Shown: positions 49,336 to 60,840, counted from the first letter of the stretch. The stretch: DNA of 64,000 nt from Panopea generosa (GCA_029582155.1 CM055901.1:50473206-50537205); one strand, 5' to 3'. Made by a program: numbers and translations. The notes: generated from the letters alone by a model not told the origin.

Positions 49336-49997
49336 CAGGGATCGAATTTTACATATTTTTTCACTGGCATTTTTTGCCAGTACCATTTACATCAACTGGT
49401 AAAATCATAAAGATACTGGCAATTTTTTAACAAAGCCTTTTCTGAACATAATTTTATTGTATCAAGAACTTTTAAAGACATCTTCCGATCAGTGTCAATT
49501 TGTTTAGCATAGATTTTAAGAATTCACATGTTATCTCATTCTGAGACTCACATTGAAATTAATCCAATTATTATACTCATTTTACTTTTAATGTCATGGC
49601 ACTTAATTACACAAAAGTTAGCTTCTGCCTACACATTGACACCTTTCCGTTATTTTTGTTGCCATGTTTAGTTGCAGTCAACAATACATGTGAGAATATT
49701 GATACAAAAGGTGTTTCCCACACTACAGCCAATAATATGCATTCTAAATAAAGCAAATCTTAATAAAGAACATATTTAGCCAACCAAAATCACCGATCTC
49801 AGTAATGACGATGTCATTAATTATATGTTCGCTGATCATCTAAATAATTATTGAAATTTTACTTCTGTTTTTTATGATTTCCGTCCTTTTTTTTATATTT
49901 ACCACTTCATTTGTGTTTCATAAAATATATTATTAAAATTAAGCACTCACAAAAACTATCACACTTTGCGAGTATGCAAGCTTAAATATGATCCCTG
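49336..49997. mobile_element. Probable insertion element splitting the AGTACTCAGT superarray
   Basis: CAGGGATC at 49336-49343 and its reverse complement GATCCCTG at 49990-49997 bound a 662-bp stretch with no array units, and pairing continues imperfectly inward (AATTTTA against TAAATAT). A short internal hairpin TGGCATTTTTTGCCA lies near 49366-49380. Diverged array units flank both sides. I could not find a clear target duplication, so the mechanism and exact ends are uncertain. Confidence 0.5.
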
Positions 49998-50209
49998 AAA
50001 TTTATACCCACTTAATACTCAGTTTATCATCCAAGGTCCCAACCTCAATACTTGTCAAGAACTAGCATATTATATACTCAGTCTGAGAATATCATCATAG
50101 TGCCAAATGTGTGTCCCTTGACGTACTCAATCTGGGTACTGTTCATGTTTTCAGCATACATCCTCAAGTACCTAGTAAGGGTATTGCCTTAGAGTATGCC
50201 CTCTGAGTT
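49998..50209. repeat. Diverged AGTACTCAGT-type units right of the insertion
   Basis: TAATACTCAGTTTATC, ATACTCAGTCTGAGAATATC, GACGTACTCAATCTGGGTAC and AAGTACCTAGTAAGGGTAT are spaced array relics. They lead into the second 26-bp array. Confidence 0.55.
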
Positions 50210-51735
50210 CTCTGTCAGAGTATATATATATCCTCTTTATAATACTCAGTCTAATTAAACATCCAAATACTCAGAATATGCCCTCCAATTGATCAGCCTG
50301 ATTATGTCCTCTAAGCAATAAGTCTGAGTATGTCCTCTAAGAAATAAGTCTGAGTATATCTTCTAAGCAATCAGTCGAAGTATGTCCTCTAAGCAATCAG
50401 TCTGAGTATGTTCTGTAAGCAATCAGTCTATGTCCTCTAAGAAATCAGTCTGAGTATGTCGTCCAAGCAATCAGTCTGAGTATGTCCTCTAAGCAATCAG
50501 CCTGAGTATGTCCTCTAAGCAATCAGTCTGAGTATGTCTTGTAAGCAATCAGTCTATGTCCTCTAAGAAATCAGTCTGAGTATGTCCTCTAAGCAATCAG
50601 TCTGAGTATATCCTCTAAGCAATCAGCCTGAGTATGTCCTCTAAGCAATCAGTCAAAGTATATCCTCCAAGTACTCAGTTTGAGTATGTACTTTAACTAA
50701 TCAGTCTGAGTATGTCCTCTAAGCAATCAGTCTGTCCTTTAAGCAATCAGTCTGAGTATGTTCTGTAAGCAATCAGTCTATGTCCTCTAAGAAATCAGTC
50801 TGGGTATGTCCTCTAAACAATCAGTCTGAGTATATCCTATAAGCAAATAGCCTGAGTATGTCCTCTAAGCAATCAGTCAAAGTATGTCCTCCAAGTACTC
50901 AGTTTGAGTATGTACTCTAAGTAATCAGTCTGAGTATGTCCTCTAAGCAATCAGTTTAATTATGTCTTCTGAGCAATCAGTCTGAGTATGTCTCCAAAGT
51001 ACTCAGTTTGTGTATGCCCTCTAAGCAATCAGTCAGAAAATGTCCTCTAAGCAATCAGTTTAAGTATGTCCTCTAAGCAATCATCCTGAGTATGTTCTCT
51101 AAGCAATCAGTTTGAATATGTCCTCCAAGTACTCAGTGTGTGTATGTCCTCTAAGCAATCAGCTTGTGTATGTCCTCTAAGCAATCAGTTTGAGTATGTC
51201 CCCTGAGCAATCAGCCTGAGTATGTCCTCTAAGCAATCAGTCTGAGTATGTCCTCCAAGTATTCAGTCTGAATATGTCCTCTTAGCAATCAGTCTGAGTA
51301 TGTTCTCTAAGCAATCAGTCTGAGTATGTCCTCCAAGTATTCAGTCTGAGTATGTCCTCTAAGCAATCAGTCTGAGTATGCCCATTACACAATCAGTCTG
51401 ATTATGTCCTCTAAGCAATCAGTTTGAGTTTATCATCTTAGCAATCTGTCTGACTAAGTCTTCTAAGCAATCAGTCTGAGTTTGTCCTCTAAGTAATAAG
51501 TTTGTTAATATCCTCTAAACAACCAGTCTGAGTATGTCTTCTAAGCAATCTGTCTTGAGTATGTCTTCTAAGCAATCAGTTTGAGTATGTGCTCTAAACA
51601 ATCAGTCTGAGTATGTCATCTAAGCAATCAGTCTGAGTTTGTCTTCTAAGCAATCAGCCTGAGTATGCCCTCTAAGCAATCAGTCGAAGTATGTCCTCCA
51701 AGTACTCGGTTTGAGTATGTTCTCTTAGCACCCAA
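50210..51735. repeat. 26-bp minisatellite array (AAGCAATCAGTCTGAGTATG type), about 58 units
   Basis: AAGCAATCAGTCTGAGTATG plus TCCTCT repeats every 26 bp. Interspersed units read CCAAGTACTCAGTTTGAGTA, the word shared with the arrays to the left. This shows the AAGCAATCAG form derives from, or shares ancestry with, the AGTACTCAGT form. Divergence is moderate, with some units truncated, such as CAATCAGTCTATGTCC. Confidence 0.93.
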
Positions 51736-51972
51736 TCAGAACATATCCTCAAGTACTCAGTCACAGCATACCCACTATTTACTCAGAGTACACCCTCCAA
51801 GTACTCAACTTATTACCTTCTAAATACTTGGACTCAGTCAGAGTATACCACAAGTACTCAATCAAAGAATATCACAGGTACTCAGAGTATATCACAAGTA
51901 CTAAGTCAGAGTACATGACAAGTACTCAGTCAAAGTATATCACAAGTACTCAGTCAGAGTATATCACAAGGT
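51736..51972. repeat. 24-bp minisatellite (AGTATATCACAAGTACTCAG type)
   Basis: AGTATATCACAAGTACTCAG plus TCAG repeats every 24 bp near the end (51855-51970). It is preceded by a few longer, mixed units (TCACAGCATACCCACTATTT from the 97-bp type). This is the right end of the superarray. Confidence 0.85.
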
Positions 51973-53035
51973 GACTGTTACTTTAAGTAGAGTAACACAT
52001 TGTGTTAAAAGTCACCATTCAAGAATTTCTCTTATATATATATATCCCTCACATAAACAAATATAAATAAAGAAAATTAATGTCCTTTTTATCTTTTTAT
52101 TATTTCATATAATAGATATTTTTTTCAAATCAAGTTGCTTTTTCTTACCATGTAATTAAATGTAACCTACTTCAAAACGACTCTATTACATAATACAGCT
52201 TCGTCAGATAAGACTCGTTGACTATCATAAATTACACATATATGACGCTAGACGCCACATTGCATGTAAACTATGACTAAATTTGCAGGGAAACAGCGCA
52301 AATGGATATTTATGAGAAGGCAATATTCCACGACATGTATGGAAAATTTGTAGCCCAGCGTTGAGTAGAATTCTCCTTCTACTCCAGGAAAACTTCAGAG
52401 AAATCAATATATTCGGTGCTTTCGACGTAAACTTTGTGGTCCCTTGTCGGCAATATACTGAATAAAGTTGCTACACATGGAAATATTAACCCCACATTAA
52501 AGCTTGTAACAAAATGAGAAATCTACTGCGTTACTTAGACAACATTAAAAATACATAAGAAAACTATGGGATAACCATGCATCATGGGAACATAATTTGT
52601 TTCCATCTTTCCAGGATTAAGTTCAGAATATCATTTTGTAGCATTGAATATAAAAAAATTCAATAAGGCAATTATAAATTAATAGCTAGATTATCTTCCC
52701 AATTTTTCTTAAAAATGGGGTCGGGAGGGATTGGAAAGGAATTAATTTTTTTTTTTTTATTTTCAAAATTTTATATTTTTCTCTTTTTATGAAAATAAAA
52801 ACGGTCGGGGCGGCATGAAAATTAGGGGATGATGATAGTCTAGCAGTGCTACATAGTGATAGAGGAATAAAGTAAATATAAAGATAATATCTCCTTCTCA
52901 AAAAACTGAATCAACGGTTATGGTTGACATTGGACATGAGTGATTTTACATACATATTGTATCATTGATATCAAAATTAAATTATAGGGAGAAGTTATGA
53001 CCGTGTTCCTGTGATTATAATCTGTATATACTACT
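51973..53035. other. Stretch without a recognisable gene
   Basis: AT-rich, with a TA run (52034-52043) and a T-rich run near 52748-52760. No frame over 71 codons and no recognisable RNA gene is present. Confidence 0.45.
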
Positions 53036-53039
53036 GCTA

Positions 53040-53275
53040 AAATAAACCAACTTCAGAGAACTTATATCTCTGTTTCTCTGCAAATACTGCTCATAAGATG
53101 CAAAGGGTTGTAACTCAGTAAATAAATTATACTAATCCTTTTCAGCAAGTTTTGGTAAAATCTGACCACAGATAAGATTTTGTGACAGATGGACAGACAG
53201 ACAGACAGACAGACAGAAAACACAAAAACAATGTCTCATTGAGAAAGGGAGTCATAATCACATACTGTGTAATTT
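53040..53275 (+). repeat. Interspersed repeat end with an ACAG microsatellite
   Basis: GGGTTGTAACTCAGTAAATA (53106-53125) and a terminal GACAGATGGACAG lead into a tetranucleotide GACA/ACAG run at 53190-53217. The GGAC tract at the end is typical of the other interspersed repeats here. The microsatellite probably grew from it. Confidence 0.6.
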
Positions 53276-55170
53276 TTTCAACAACAAAAAATTCATTCTG
53301 ATAGCACGACTACGTGACAAAAAATGATGCAAGCAACTTTCACAATGTCTATTTCAATGAAAATAAAAGCAATTTTCTGCAAACTATCGAAGCAAATAAA
53401 GAGAATGATAGGAGATGTACATATATTTGACCTGCTCTGAAATAAAATGATGGTATCAGGATTTCTATTTATAAATATTATTTTATTAATAAATCTTTTT
53501 TTTATATATATTTTCATTTTTCTATATATTTTTCCTCTATTTTCTTATACAAAATATCTTCGAAAAAAGAACTAATGCGATTATTATGTAAAGTATCGGA
53601 AAATGAGTACATTTAAATGTGATTTACTCTTTAGGGAGGGTTGTTTCTAATGTTGTTAAAACTTGTAGCCCTACCCATTTGCACTATATATAAATATAAT
53701 TGTATTGTTATTATTCATGTTATTGTATATAATAGATGCAATAAACTAAAAAAATTTAGGGGATATATTAAAGGGAATATATCAGGATTTTTCAAAATTT
53801 TATAATTTGATAAAAACATTTTTTCCAATATATATACTCACTGATCCCATATTGCAAAAGGAATATCTTTTCAAATATGCCTAACTAAAATATTGAAAAG
53901 GGATTTCCTAACTTGGGCCATGTACCTAGGTTACACTAAAACAGATTTCCTGCTTAAAATTGCAACATATTTTGTGACGTATTAAATGAGTCATCTGATT
54001 TCTGTCTGATTTCATTTGATCAGTTATTCAGGTTTAAACGTAGTAAAACCTGTGTCATCTTAGAAAGATTCCAAATGACGATGTGAAGGTTGTCATTAAG
54101 TATTTAAGTGCTGTGTATTTTTAGAATGTGGATTTGGTTCCAAGTTTATCAATCCAATTTAAGATATCCATTTTGTCACATTTTGGTAGATTTAACATAC
54201 CAAACAATTCAGATTTTATTTATTAATGATAATAAGATGTATTTTATCCATTTTAAAAATAGATTAATTTTTAAGACTTTTTTAGCGTTTTTTCCCGATA
54301 GCACTTGCAGTAAAAAGCAAGTGGTTAAAAAAGTTAATTTCAAACAATCCTGTCAAAACAAAACAGTTTGACCGACACACTGACTGACCAATCTTTGGTT
54401 CAGATGTTTTAGTAGGAAATATCTCAAAAATAACATGAAGACAAACGACGGTAAAGACAAAATATCAGACAGTGCTCTCCTAACATTTGTCAAGATGGTT
54501 CACTTAAAGGTGCTGTAATTTATCTCCAGTTTGACACTTTCTTTCATGTAACTGTTTGTTTAAAATGCCAACTACAACAGTTTAAAATCTGAACATGTTT
54601 TAATTGAGACTTGCTTACAATCATGTTAGGCAGCGTCATTACAAATCATTAGAAGTCTGGTAACGATTTCAGAATGTCTTAATTGCCAATTGGCAAACAC
54701 AAAAAGTGCTCCTTTTTCAAACACTTAAATGTTTGTCATATTTTTTCCACACTGTAGATTTCAACAGTGCCAGACACTCAGAAAGTCTGTTGTAATTGTA
54801 CATTGTCAGAGATATTAAAGAATAAAGTCTTTATCTATGGTCCTGACATTATACATAATTACTTTTTTATGTGCTCCATATGAGAAAATAACGACCTGAC
54901 AAGAAAGATTTTCATACTCAGGCATAACTCAATTTTGACACAAAGAACGTTCAGTTAACCAATAATAACTCACTGGTAGTCTGATAATTGACTCTTCCAT
55001 ACTTGTTTCTGGATCATTCCATTATCATTTATATAGATGATAAAAATCTACTGAGTGAGAACCAAACAAGGTAGACTATGATCAATGAGTGAGCTACTCT
55101 GAACCAAGTCTACATAATATTTTCATTGACTATCATTTGCCTAAGCACTATGCAAAGAAATATTTTTCAT
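53276..55170. other. Stretch without a recognisable gene
   Basis: AT-rich, with frames of 87 codons or fewer and no domain. No tandem or inverted repeat stands out. Confidence 0.45.
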
Positions 55171-55207
55171 TAATTCATTCATATTCATTCATTCATTCAT
55201 TCATTCA
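55171..55207. repeat. ATTC tetranucleotide microsatellite
   Basis: About eight ATTC units are present, one interrupted by an AT step near 55181. Confidence 0.9.
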
Positions 55208-55243
55208 AAGCACTAAAGGTACTGGAGTGAAGTGTCATTGCTT

Positions 55244-55380
55244 CTGTTTTAGTGAATGAATGAAATTGGGTTTTACGTTGTACCAACACATCAAGTTTAC
55301 ATGAGGCCAACAGAAAAGAAGATTCGAGGCTCACTCTTCATGTATAAAAACAATCAATTAACAATTCGCTGAAAAACTAA
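55244..55380 (-). repeat. Fragment of an interspersed repeat shared with 59521-59640
   Basis: GGGTTTTACGTTGTACCAAC ACATCA-type sequence here matches GGGTTTACGGCATACCAAC ACATTA near 59529. Both continue with similar CAACAGAAAAGAAG or CAACAGGAAGGATG and ATACAAAAACAA words. The reverse complement resembles the 3' end of a common bivalve SINE (recognition only), hence the minus strand. Confidence 0.5.
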
Positions 55381-55381
55381 A

Positions 55382-57370
55382 CAAGAGGACCAAGTTGGCT
55401 ATATTTTTACATCACTCATCTGTAGCAGAAGGCAATTTTTGAAAATGCAAGGGCAATACCTAAGATACTTAGAGTTGGTCACTTGAGATATTAAAGAAAA
55501 ACTAATAGGTAAGTTTGGTACAGATCAAATGATTGATTGATTGATTGAATATTTAGCATCATTTTTATGCCATCGATGGCTAACAGACGATCAGTTAACC
55601 TAACCACTGTTTCCTGGGATTAACCAGTACTCTAGCACACTCCATCTCCGCTAGTAACTGATAACTTTCCCACTTGAATCAGTGGTGAAAGACGATTGAT
55701 AATGAGACACAATGTCGTATATCAATCATCACAGAGACTGTTGCCGGGCGGGGGATTCGAACTCACGATCCCTGGATTGATAGTCAGACGCATAAATGAC
55801 TGAGCTAATCGGGCCCGGCTAGATCAAATGAAAAGTATGGGTGCTTAGAGGGTGCAAATTTGTCCAGTTCAAGAACTTGTCTGGGATATTATGGTTAAAT
55901 AACGACTACAAAGAACAACTGTAAGCTTAGTGAGGATCATATAAAAACTGAAAGATTACTGAGGATCATATAAAAACTGAAAGCTAAGTGAGGATTATAT
56001 AAAAACTGAAAATTACAAGAGACCCAAGGGGATCTGAATTGCTCTACTGGCAACAAACGGACAGATGAATATTTCAGAGGAAATGCTTATTGTAAGTTGC
56101 TCTTCAACAAATCTTTTAGGAGACCACCATGCAATGCTACATATAAGGTCTAGGGCCTTAAATTGCAAGAGACCCAAGGGGATCTGAATTGCTCTACTGG
56201 CAACAAATGGACAGATGAATATTTCACAGGAAATGCTTATTGTAAGTTCCTCTTCAACAAATCTTTTAGGAGACCACCATGCAATGCTACACGTAAGGTC
56301 TAGGGCCTTGAATTTTCAGAGAAAATGTTTTTTAAAGTTTTGCTTAAAATATGCTTATAAAACCTGTGGTAGGGACATTTGTGGTTGAATCATGCTGGTT
56401 CAAGAACTCATTCTTATATAATTGCTGTGTAAGTTTGGTTCAGATTCAATGAAAAATGGGGGTGCTACTCATCTGTAACATTTTTCCTATTCAACTCTAT
56501 GTAAAACAGTGACCTCTGTGGAGGCACAAATTTGACCCATAGATCCTGACTTCAACAAATCTTTTAAGAGACCTTTATGCAATGCTACATATAAAATATC
56601 TAAAGACTAGGCCTTGAACTTGCCGAGAAAATGTTTTTCAAAAGTTTTGCTTAAAGTGTGCTTATAAGCCCTGTGGCAGGGGCATTTGTGGTTCAATCAC
56701 TCGTAGTTCAAGAACTCATTTGAGATCTTGTGGTTGTGTAACTGCTGTAGAAATTTGGCTAAGATTCAATGAAAAATGAAAGTGCTATCATGTCTACAAA
56801 AAAAGGTTAACGGAAGGACGACTGACAATTTACCATGGACATAAACCCTGCTGGCGTTTGGCCAGTAGAGTTAAAACTGTAAGCTTAGTCAGGATTAGAT
56901 AAAAGCTCTGAGTGCTAAAAAGTGCACAAAATGTCTAAAAACAAACTTTTGATCATTCAAGGGCCATAACTTTAACATTAATCATCCGATTTAGCAAAGT
57001 CAAGATAATATGTCCACAATATTTTGGTAATATAACTACTGTGTTAGTTTGGTGAATATGGAACTATGGGTACTTAGTGAGGATCAAATAAAAACTACCA
57101 ATTTGCAAGAGTGCACACAATGTCAAATAACAATTTTTGAAGATTTAAGGATCATTATTCTGACAATAATTATCGATTTTGACATATTGTGCTAATATAA
57201 CTCCTGTGTAAGTTTGGCAAAAATCTAATGAAAACTTGGGTACTAAAATGCACACAACATTTACTTTAAATAATGCAAAGTTGGCAATTCAAGTACCACA
57301 ACTCCAACATTGATAATATGATTTGGTCAGTTCAATACCTTGTTTGTGATATTATGGTTAAAAAGGTGAT
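55382..57370 (+). repeat. Interspersed repeat region of bivalve type, with internal duplications and a nested SINE
   Basis: It starts AACAAGAGGACCAAGTTGGC (compare AAGAGGGCCAAGATGGCC at 21434). It is interrupted by a SINE at 55533-55820 and resumes after it. Inside are a 150-bp tandem duplication (GACCCAAGGGGATCTGAATT at 56021 and 56171) and a further related segment about 298 bp on (CTTCAACAAATCTTTTA at 56252 and 56550). A hairpin at 56846-56872 (inner arms CTGGC and GCCAG around GTTTG) with an A-run after it ends one unit. The remainder repeats 'AAGGGCCATAACT' and 'GTTAGTTTGGTGA' words. No coding sequence is seen. Confidence 0.7.
55522..55831 (-). mobile_element. tRNA-derived SINE, family A, copy 2, with 11-bp target duplication
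   Basis: The element (55533-55820) is the reverse complement of the SINE at 10831-11120. Its tRNA-like head lies at the right end (box B as GGATTCGAACTCACGATCCC on plus, GCCGGGCC start at 55819) and its AATC-repeat tail at the left (GATTGATTGATTGAATATTT). Identical AGATCAAATGA flanks lie at 55522-55532 and 55821-55831. The flanks interrupt a continuous older repeat, so this is a clear retrotransposition event with a still perfect duplication. Confidence 0.9.
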
Positions 57371-57379
57371 TGGTGTTTT

Positions 57380-57545
57380 TTTATTAGGTCGCATGACCAA
57401 CCGAACCCTATATAAGGGCGAGTTAAGAAATTGACTCTTGGCGCTACCATATTGAAACGTCACGATCACGTGTTAAAAACACGGCATTCCCCATATGGAG
57501 GTCGCCCTTGTTTTTCTAAACAGTGCATCATGGGAATGTACAAAC
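57380..57545 (+). promoter_or_regulatory. Candidate promoter-like cluster
   Basis: TATATAAG (57409-57416) is a good TATA-box match. An E-box CACGTG lies at 57467-57472. CAGTGCATCATGGGAA (57521-57536) is, in reverse complement, close to the ZNF143/Staf site (TTCCCATGATGCACTG against YWCCCRNMATSCMYYR). CpG-bearing words are denser than in the surroundings. No coding exon with an ATG follows clearly; a 73-codon frame at 57431 starts with TTG. The assignment is speculative. Confidence 0.28.
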
Positions 57546-59199
57546 CGCTATTGATATTAAAACCTAGTCATGTTCAGACCACTTTCAGGCTAAGAGGAAA
57601 ATTCAAATGTGGTGTGTGTGTAATAATTGATTGTAACATTTTAATGCACTAATTGAGATAACTATGAATTGTTCTTTGCATATTTGTGTAAATGAGGTCT
57701 TGAAACTTATCTTTTTTGACAATTTATCGCTGTTTTTGACAGATTCCTACCAAGTTAATGTAAATAATTATCAAATAATGATGTATTTATTCATTAATTA
57801 TAATATGCTGAACCCATAACAATGAAAATAATAACAAAATTAAACAACTACAGTTGTTTATTTTATTCGATGCAACAGAAATATAAAGATAGTTAACCTG
57901 TTTTACATATTTTCAGCACGTCGTCAGAATCAGATATATCGCCTACTGCACAAGTTTTGGAAAACAGCAATTTTTAACTGTTGTTTTTAAAAATAATATA
58001 TCCACAAATTAATTCAAAATATGGATATGAATTATTTTAAAATATAGTATTATCACAGTAGTAAATTGTATAGAAAATAGCAGTTAGTATGTTAGACAAT
58101 ATATAAGGTAATTTTTTTCTGAATATGCAAATGGCAATAAATAATGATTGAGATCAGTACATTTAAACATCAAATTACTATCAGGCACACTTGCAGCCTG
58201 GAATTCGCTGTGTCAGCCAGAACCTTGTCGGGATTTGGTATCACCTGTGTATTTAATACCCTGTACGAGGAATCAAACTTACACATTCATTCACTTTAAT
58301 TGCCACATCGTTTATAAGACCTAACCATTGGATGCTTTTTAAAAGCAGTCAACTTGTTTTTCATAAGCTCCAGTTCTGCCCACAAAGGGAAGCAACTTTG
58401 TCGACATCAGCTAGTGTCACTACATACTTTTATACTACAACTGACCCTATTTTTTTATCGGATGACACATTCACTACGGATACACCTGAAATTGGTCTCT
58501 TATATTATGTTCAATATATGAAATATGCATACTGGTATAAAATAATTGTTTACAACAATTGAACCTTAATATAGAACATAACCGAAATCTTAATATTCAG
58601 CCAAATATGCTCATTTAGTAAAAAAGTGTTAATTTTGCAACTGCAGTTTATTTTACAAAGACATACTTTTGGAGCTATTTTTTTTCTCAAATTACGCAGT
58701 AACATGTATTTTTTATATTGATTGTCATTAGAATAGGTATCAGAGAGTATTTTGTGAGGTTTTAATGAAATTTTATTCATACACTATAATTATCAAAATA
58801 TTAAAAAAAAAAAGCTATATTTTTATTCCAAAATTGAAACACAATTGACACTCTGTTTTTGTTTTTAAAACCCCTACATAGTTAAATTCAAGCTTATAAT
58901 TACTGTTTCCATGGTAACCATTATAATATGCATGCATCTGTGTATTAGTTTTAATTAAATACTTGATGAAAGCAATTTTAAATATTGTTTTTGCATTGCT
59001 TGTTAAATCTGCATTTGTTCGCCAAATGTCGGGGACAGGTATGCGGATGAGGAGGTAATACCAAAAACTCTGTACAATAACATGTGTATTTTATTTATGA
59101 TATTGCATGAACATACATTAAACTTAAATACTGGAAAGTTTCATAAAATTCTATCCGTAGGAAAAATATGACAAAAACTATAGCAATCGCCTTTAATGA
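57546..59199. other. Stretch without a recognisable gene
   Basis: AT-rich, with short frames only (76 codons or fewer). I see no tandem repeat, RNA gene or clear inverted repeat. Confidence 0.45.
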
Positions 59200-59520
59200 T
59201 GAACAAATAAAAACTGAAGTGTTAGAGCGCACACATCAAATAACATGGAGATTAATTATGCAATTTTGGCCAGTTCAAAATTAATACTCATTGGCGATAT
59301 TTTAGAAACAGTATATAACTAACGTGTAAGTTTGGTGAAAATGGAAATTGTGGGCTCCAGAGTGAACATTTGGTAAAATACTGTCATTTCTTTATGTTTC
59401 AATGCCCATTACTTTGAAATTATTGGTATTATTAGGCCAGTTCAAGAATATGGTTACATAACCACTACTAAGTTTGGTGAGGATCCAAGAAAAATGGGAG
59501 CGCTAGAGTGCACACAATAA
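59200..59520 (+). repeat. Fragment of the same interspersed repeat type as 56881-57370
   Basis: GTGTAAGTTTGGTGAAAATG, TGGCCAGTTCAA and GCGCTAGAGTGCACACAATA words match the organisation of the region at 56.9-57.3 kb. Two diverged subunits are visible. Confidence 0.55.
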
Positions 59521-59640
59521 TAAGCTAATGGGGTTTACGGCATACCAACACATTATAGGTTATTCGGCATCAACAGGAAGGATGGTTACAGGTTCATTGT
59601 ACACATACAAAAACAAGTTTTGTAGTTTTTAGAGATAAAT
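59521..59640 (-). repeat. Fragment of the interspersed repeat shared with 55244-55380
   Basis: GGGTTTACGGCATACCAACA and ATACAAAAACAAGTTTT correspond to the copy at 55.25 kb. It lies directly next to the preceding fragment, suggesting nested or composite insertions. Confidence 0.45.
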
Positions 59641-59807
59641 AGTAATAGTACCTATAATTACTTACAAACAGTACATGTTAAGGAATGTTATAACTTGTTT
59701 CATTATTGTCTATTTTCAGACCTTGTTCATTGTTTCCGAATAAATGACTAAACAAACAGACCACGCTCTTATTTATGAACATGGCTAGAACCTACAACTG
59801 ACGACAC
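59641..59807. other. Short AT-rich spacer
   Basis: Nothing is recognisable between the repeat fragment and the retroelement fossil. Confidence 0.4.
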
Positions 59808-60284
59808 GATGCCTGAAGTAGCCTGCCCTATTCCCAGCTGTGAGTACAAGACAGATGACCTAAATGGAGCTAACGTGGCTGCACTCATCACGGCTCACTC
59901 TGTGACTCACAATTCAGGACCTAATGCTTAAGTTGAAAAAGTCAAAAGACCCACAATCACTGCAGCTGGTACTAGCGAGAAATGGATATTATTTCAATCA
60001 CAGTGGTAGGACTATCCAAGTGTCACGAAAATAGTAGGTCATGATAAGGTTGTGCAACTGTTAGAATGTTGTGATGAACCTTTACGAAAGGACCCGACAA
60101 GTTCTGCTGGTGGTAGTCTTGCAGATCAGAGTGAAGAACAAGTTATGGCTGCTAATAAGAAACTGGCTGTCCGTGAAGAGAACACTATGGTAGCTAGGGT
60201 AGCTCTCCATAATATGCGTCAGGACTGTGACGAGACAGTTCGTAGTTTCGGGGCTCGTCTTCGCGGCCAAGCAGGTGTGTGAAA
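59808..60284 (+). mobile_element. Fossil gag-type fragment of an LTR retroelement (Ty3/gypsy-like)
   Basis: The translation shows a C2H2-like Cys/His motif near the left end (CPIPSCEY). A polar region follows, and then a segment with VARVALHNMRQ and a SFGARLRGQ-like end that I recognise as typical of gag-like proteins of invertebrate LTR retroelements. GC content and codon use stand out from the AT-rich surroundings. The copy is broken, with about two internal breaks, and is cut off at its right end. No protease, reverse transcriptase, integrase or paired LTRs are visible in the window. It is a dead relic of moderate age. Family assignment is from recognition only. Confidence 0.6.
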
Positions 60285-60295
60285 TAAAATGAAAT

Positions 60296-60840
60296 GCCCC
60301 AGAGTGATTTTAACATACAAATTTAAAAAAATACACCAACAAATAAATATACAGAATGAACCTAGAACCTTAATACCTGCAGAATTGCAGAGTTTCAGCA
60401 AATCCTATAGTATTACTCAAATTGTCGCTTCTTACGACATGCATGACCCACAGTGATCCTATTCTTGCCATCGCTCATGACTCCCTGGAACCACACAGGG
60501 GTTGGTAATTTAACCACAATAATGAACATGACAAAAAGACATTAAAATGAACATGACACCCATTATGAGGAATCCTACCCCTCTGCAGAGATTGACAGTG
60601 ATTCTATTCTTAGCCAGAACCACACGGGTTTGCACACAATAAAACGTATAGTTTGCTCAGTTGGACTAGAAGCACATCAACAAATTAATCTAAAAACTTT
60701 TTAACTGCGGAGTTTAAGCAAATTCTATCTATTATTAAACTTTTTCACCTTTTAAGACATGCATAAGCTACAATGGTCGTTCTTGCCATCGCTCATATTG
60801 CAGCCTGAAGCCGTCTCGGGTTTATATTTTGGAAGTGAAT
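60296..60840. repeat. Old repeat with two diverged halves about 319 bp apart
   Basis: CTTGCCATCGCTCAT occurs at 60464 and 60783. It is preceded in both places by a GACATGCAT word and by similar GCAGAGTTTCAGCAAATCCTAT or GCGGAGTTTAAGCAAATTCTAT segments. It lies directly right of the gag-type fossil and may or may not belong to it. A third weaker echo is CAGTGATTCTATTCTTAGCC near 60597. Confidence 0.5.

Noticed and set aside
53190-53217. Telomere-like or functional simple repeat
   Set aside because: It is a plain ACAG microsatellite at the end of an interspersed repeat.
57431-57652. 73-codon frame after the TATA-like site
   Set aside because: It starts with TTG, not ATG, has no domain, and fits chance length.
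60296-60840. LTR of the gag-type fossil
   Set aside because: Two diverged halves exist, but both lie on the same side of the fragment and no TG...CA ends or target duplication are visible.
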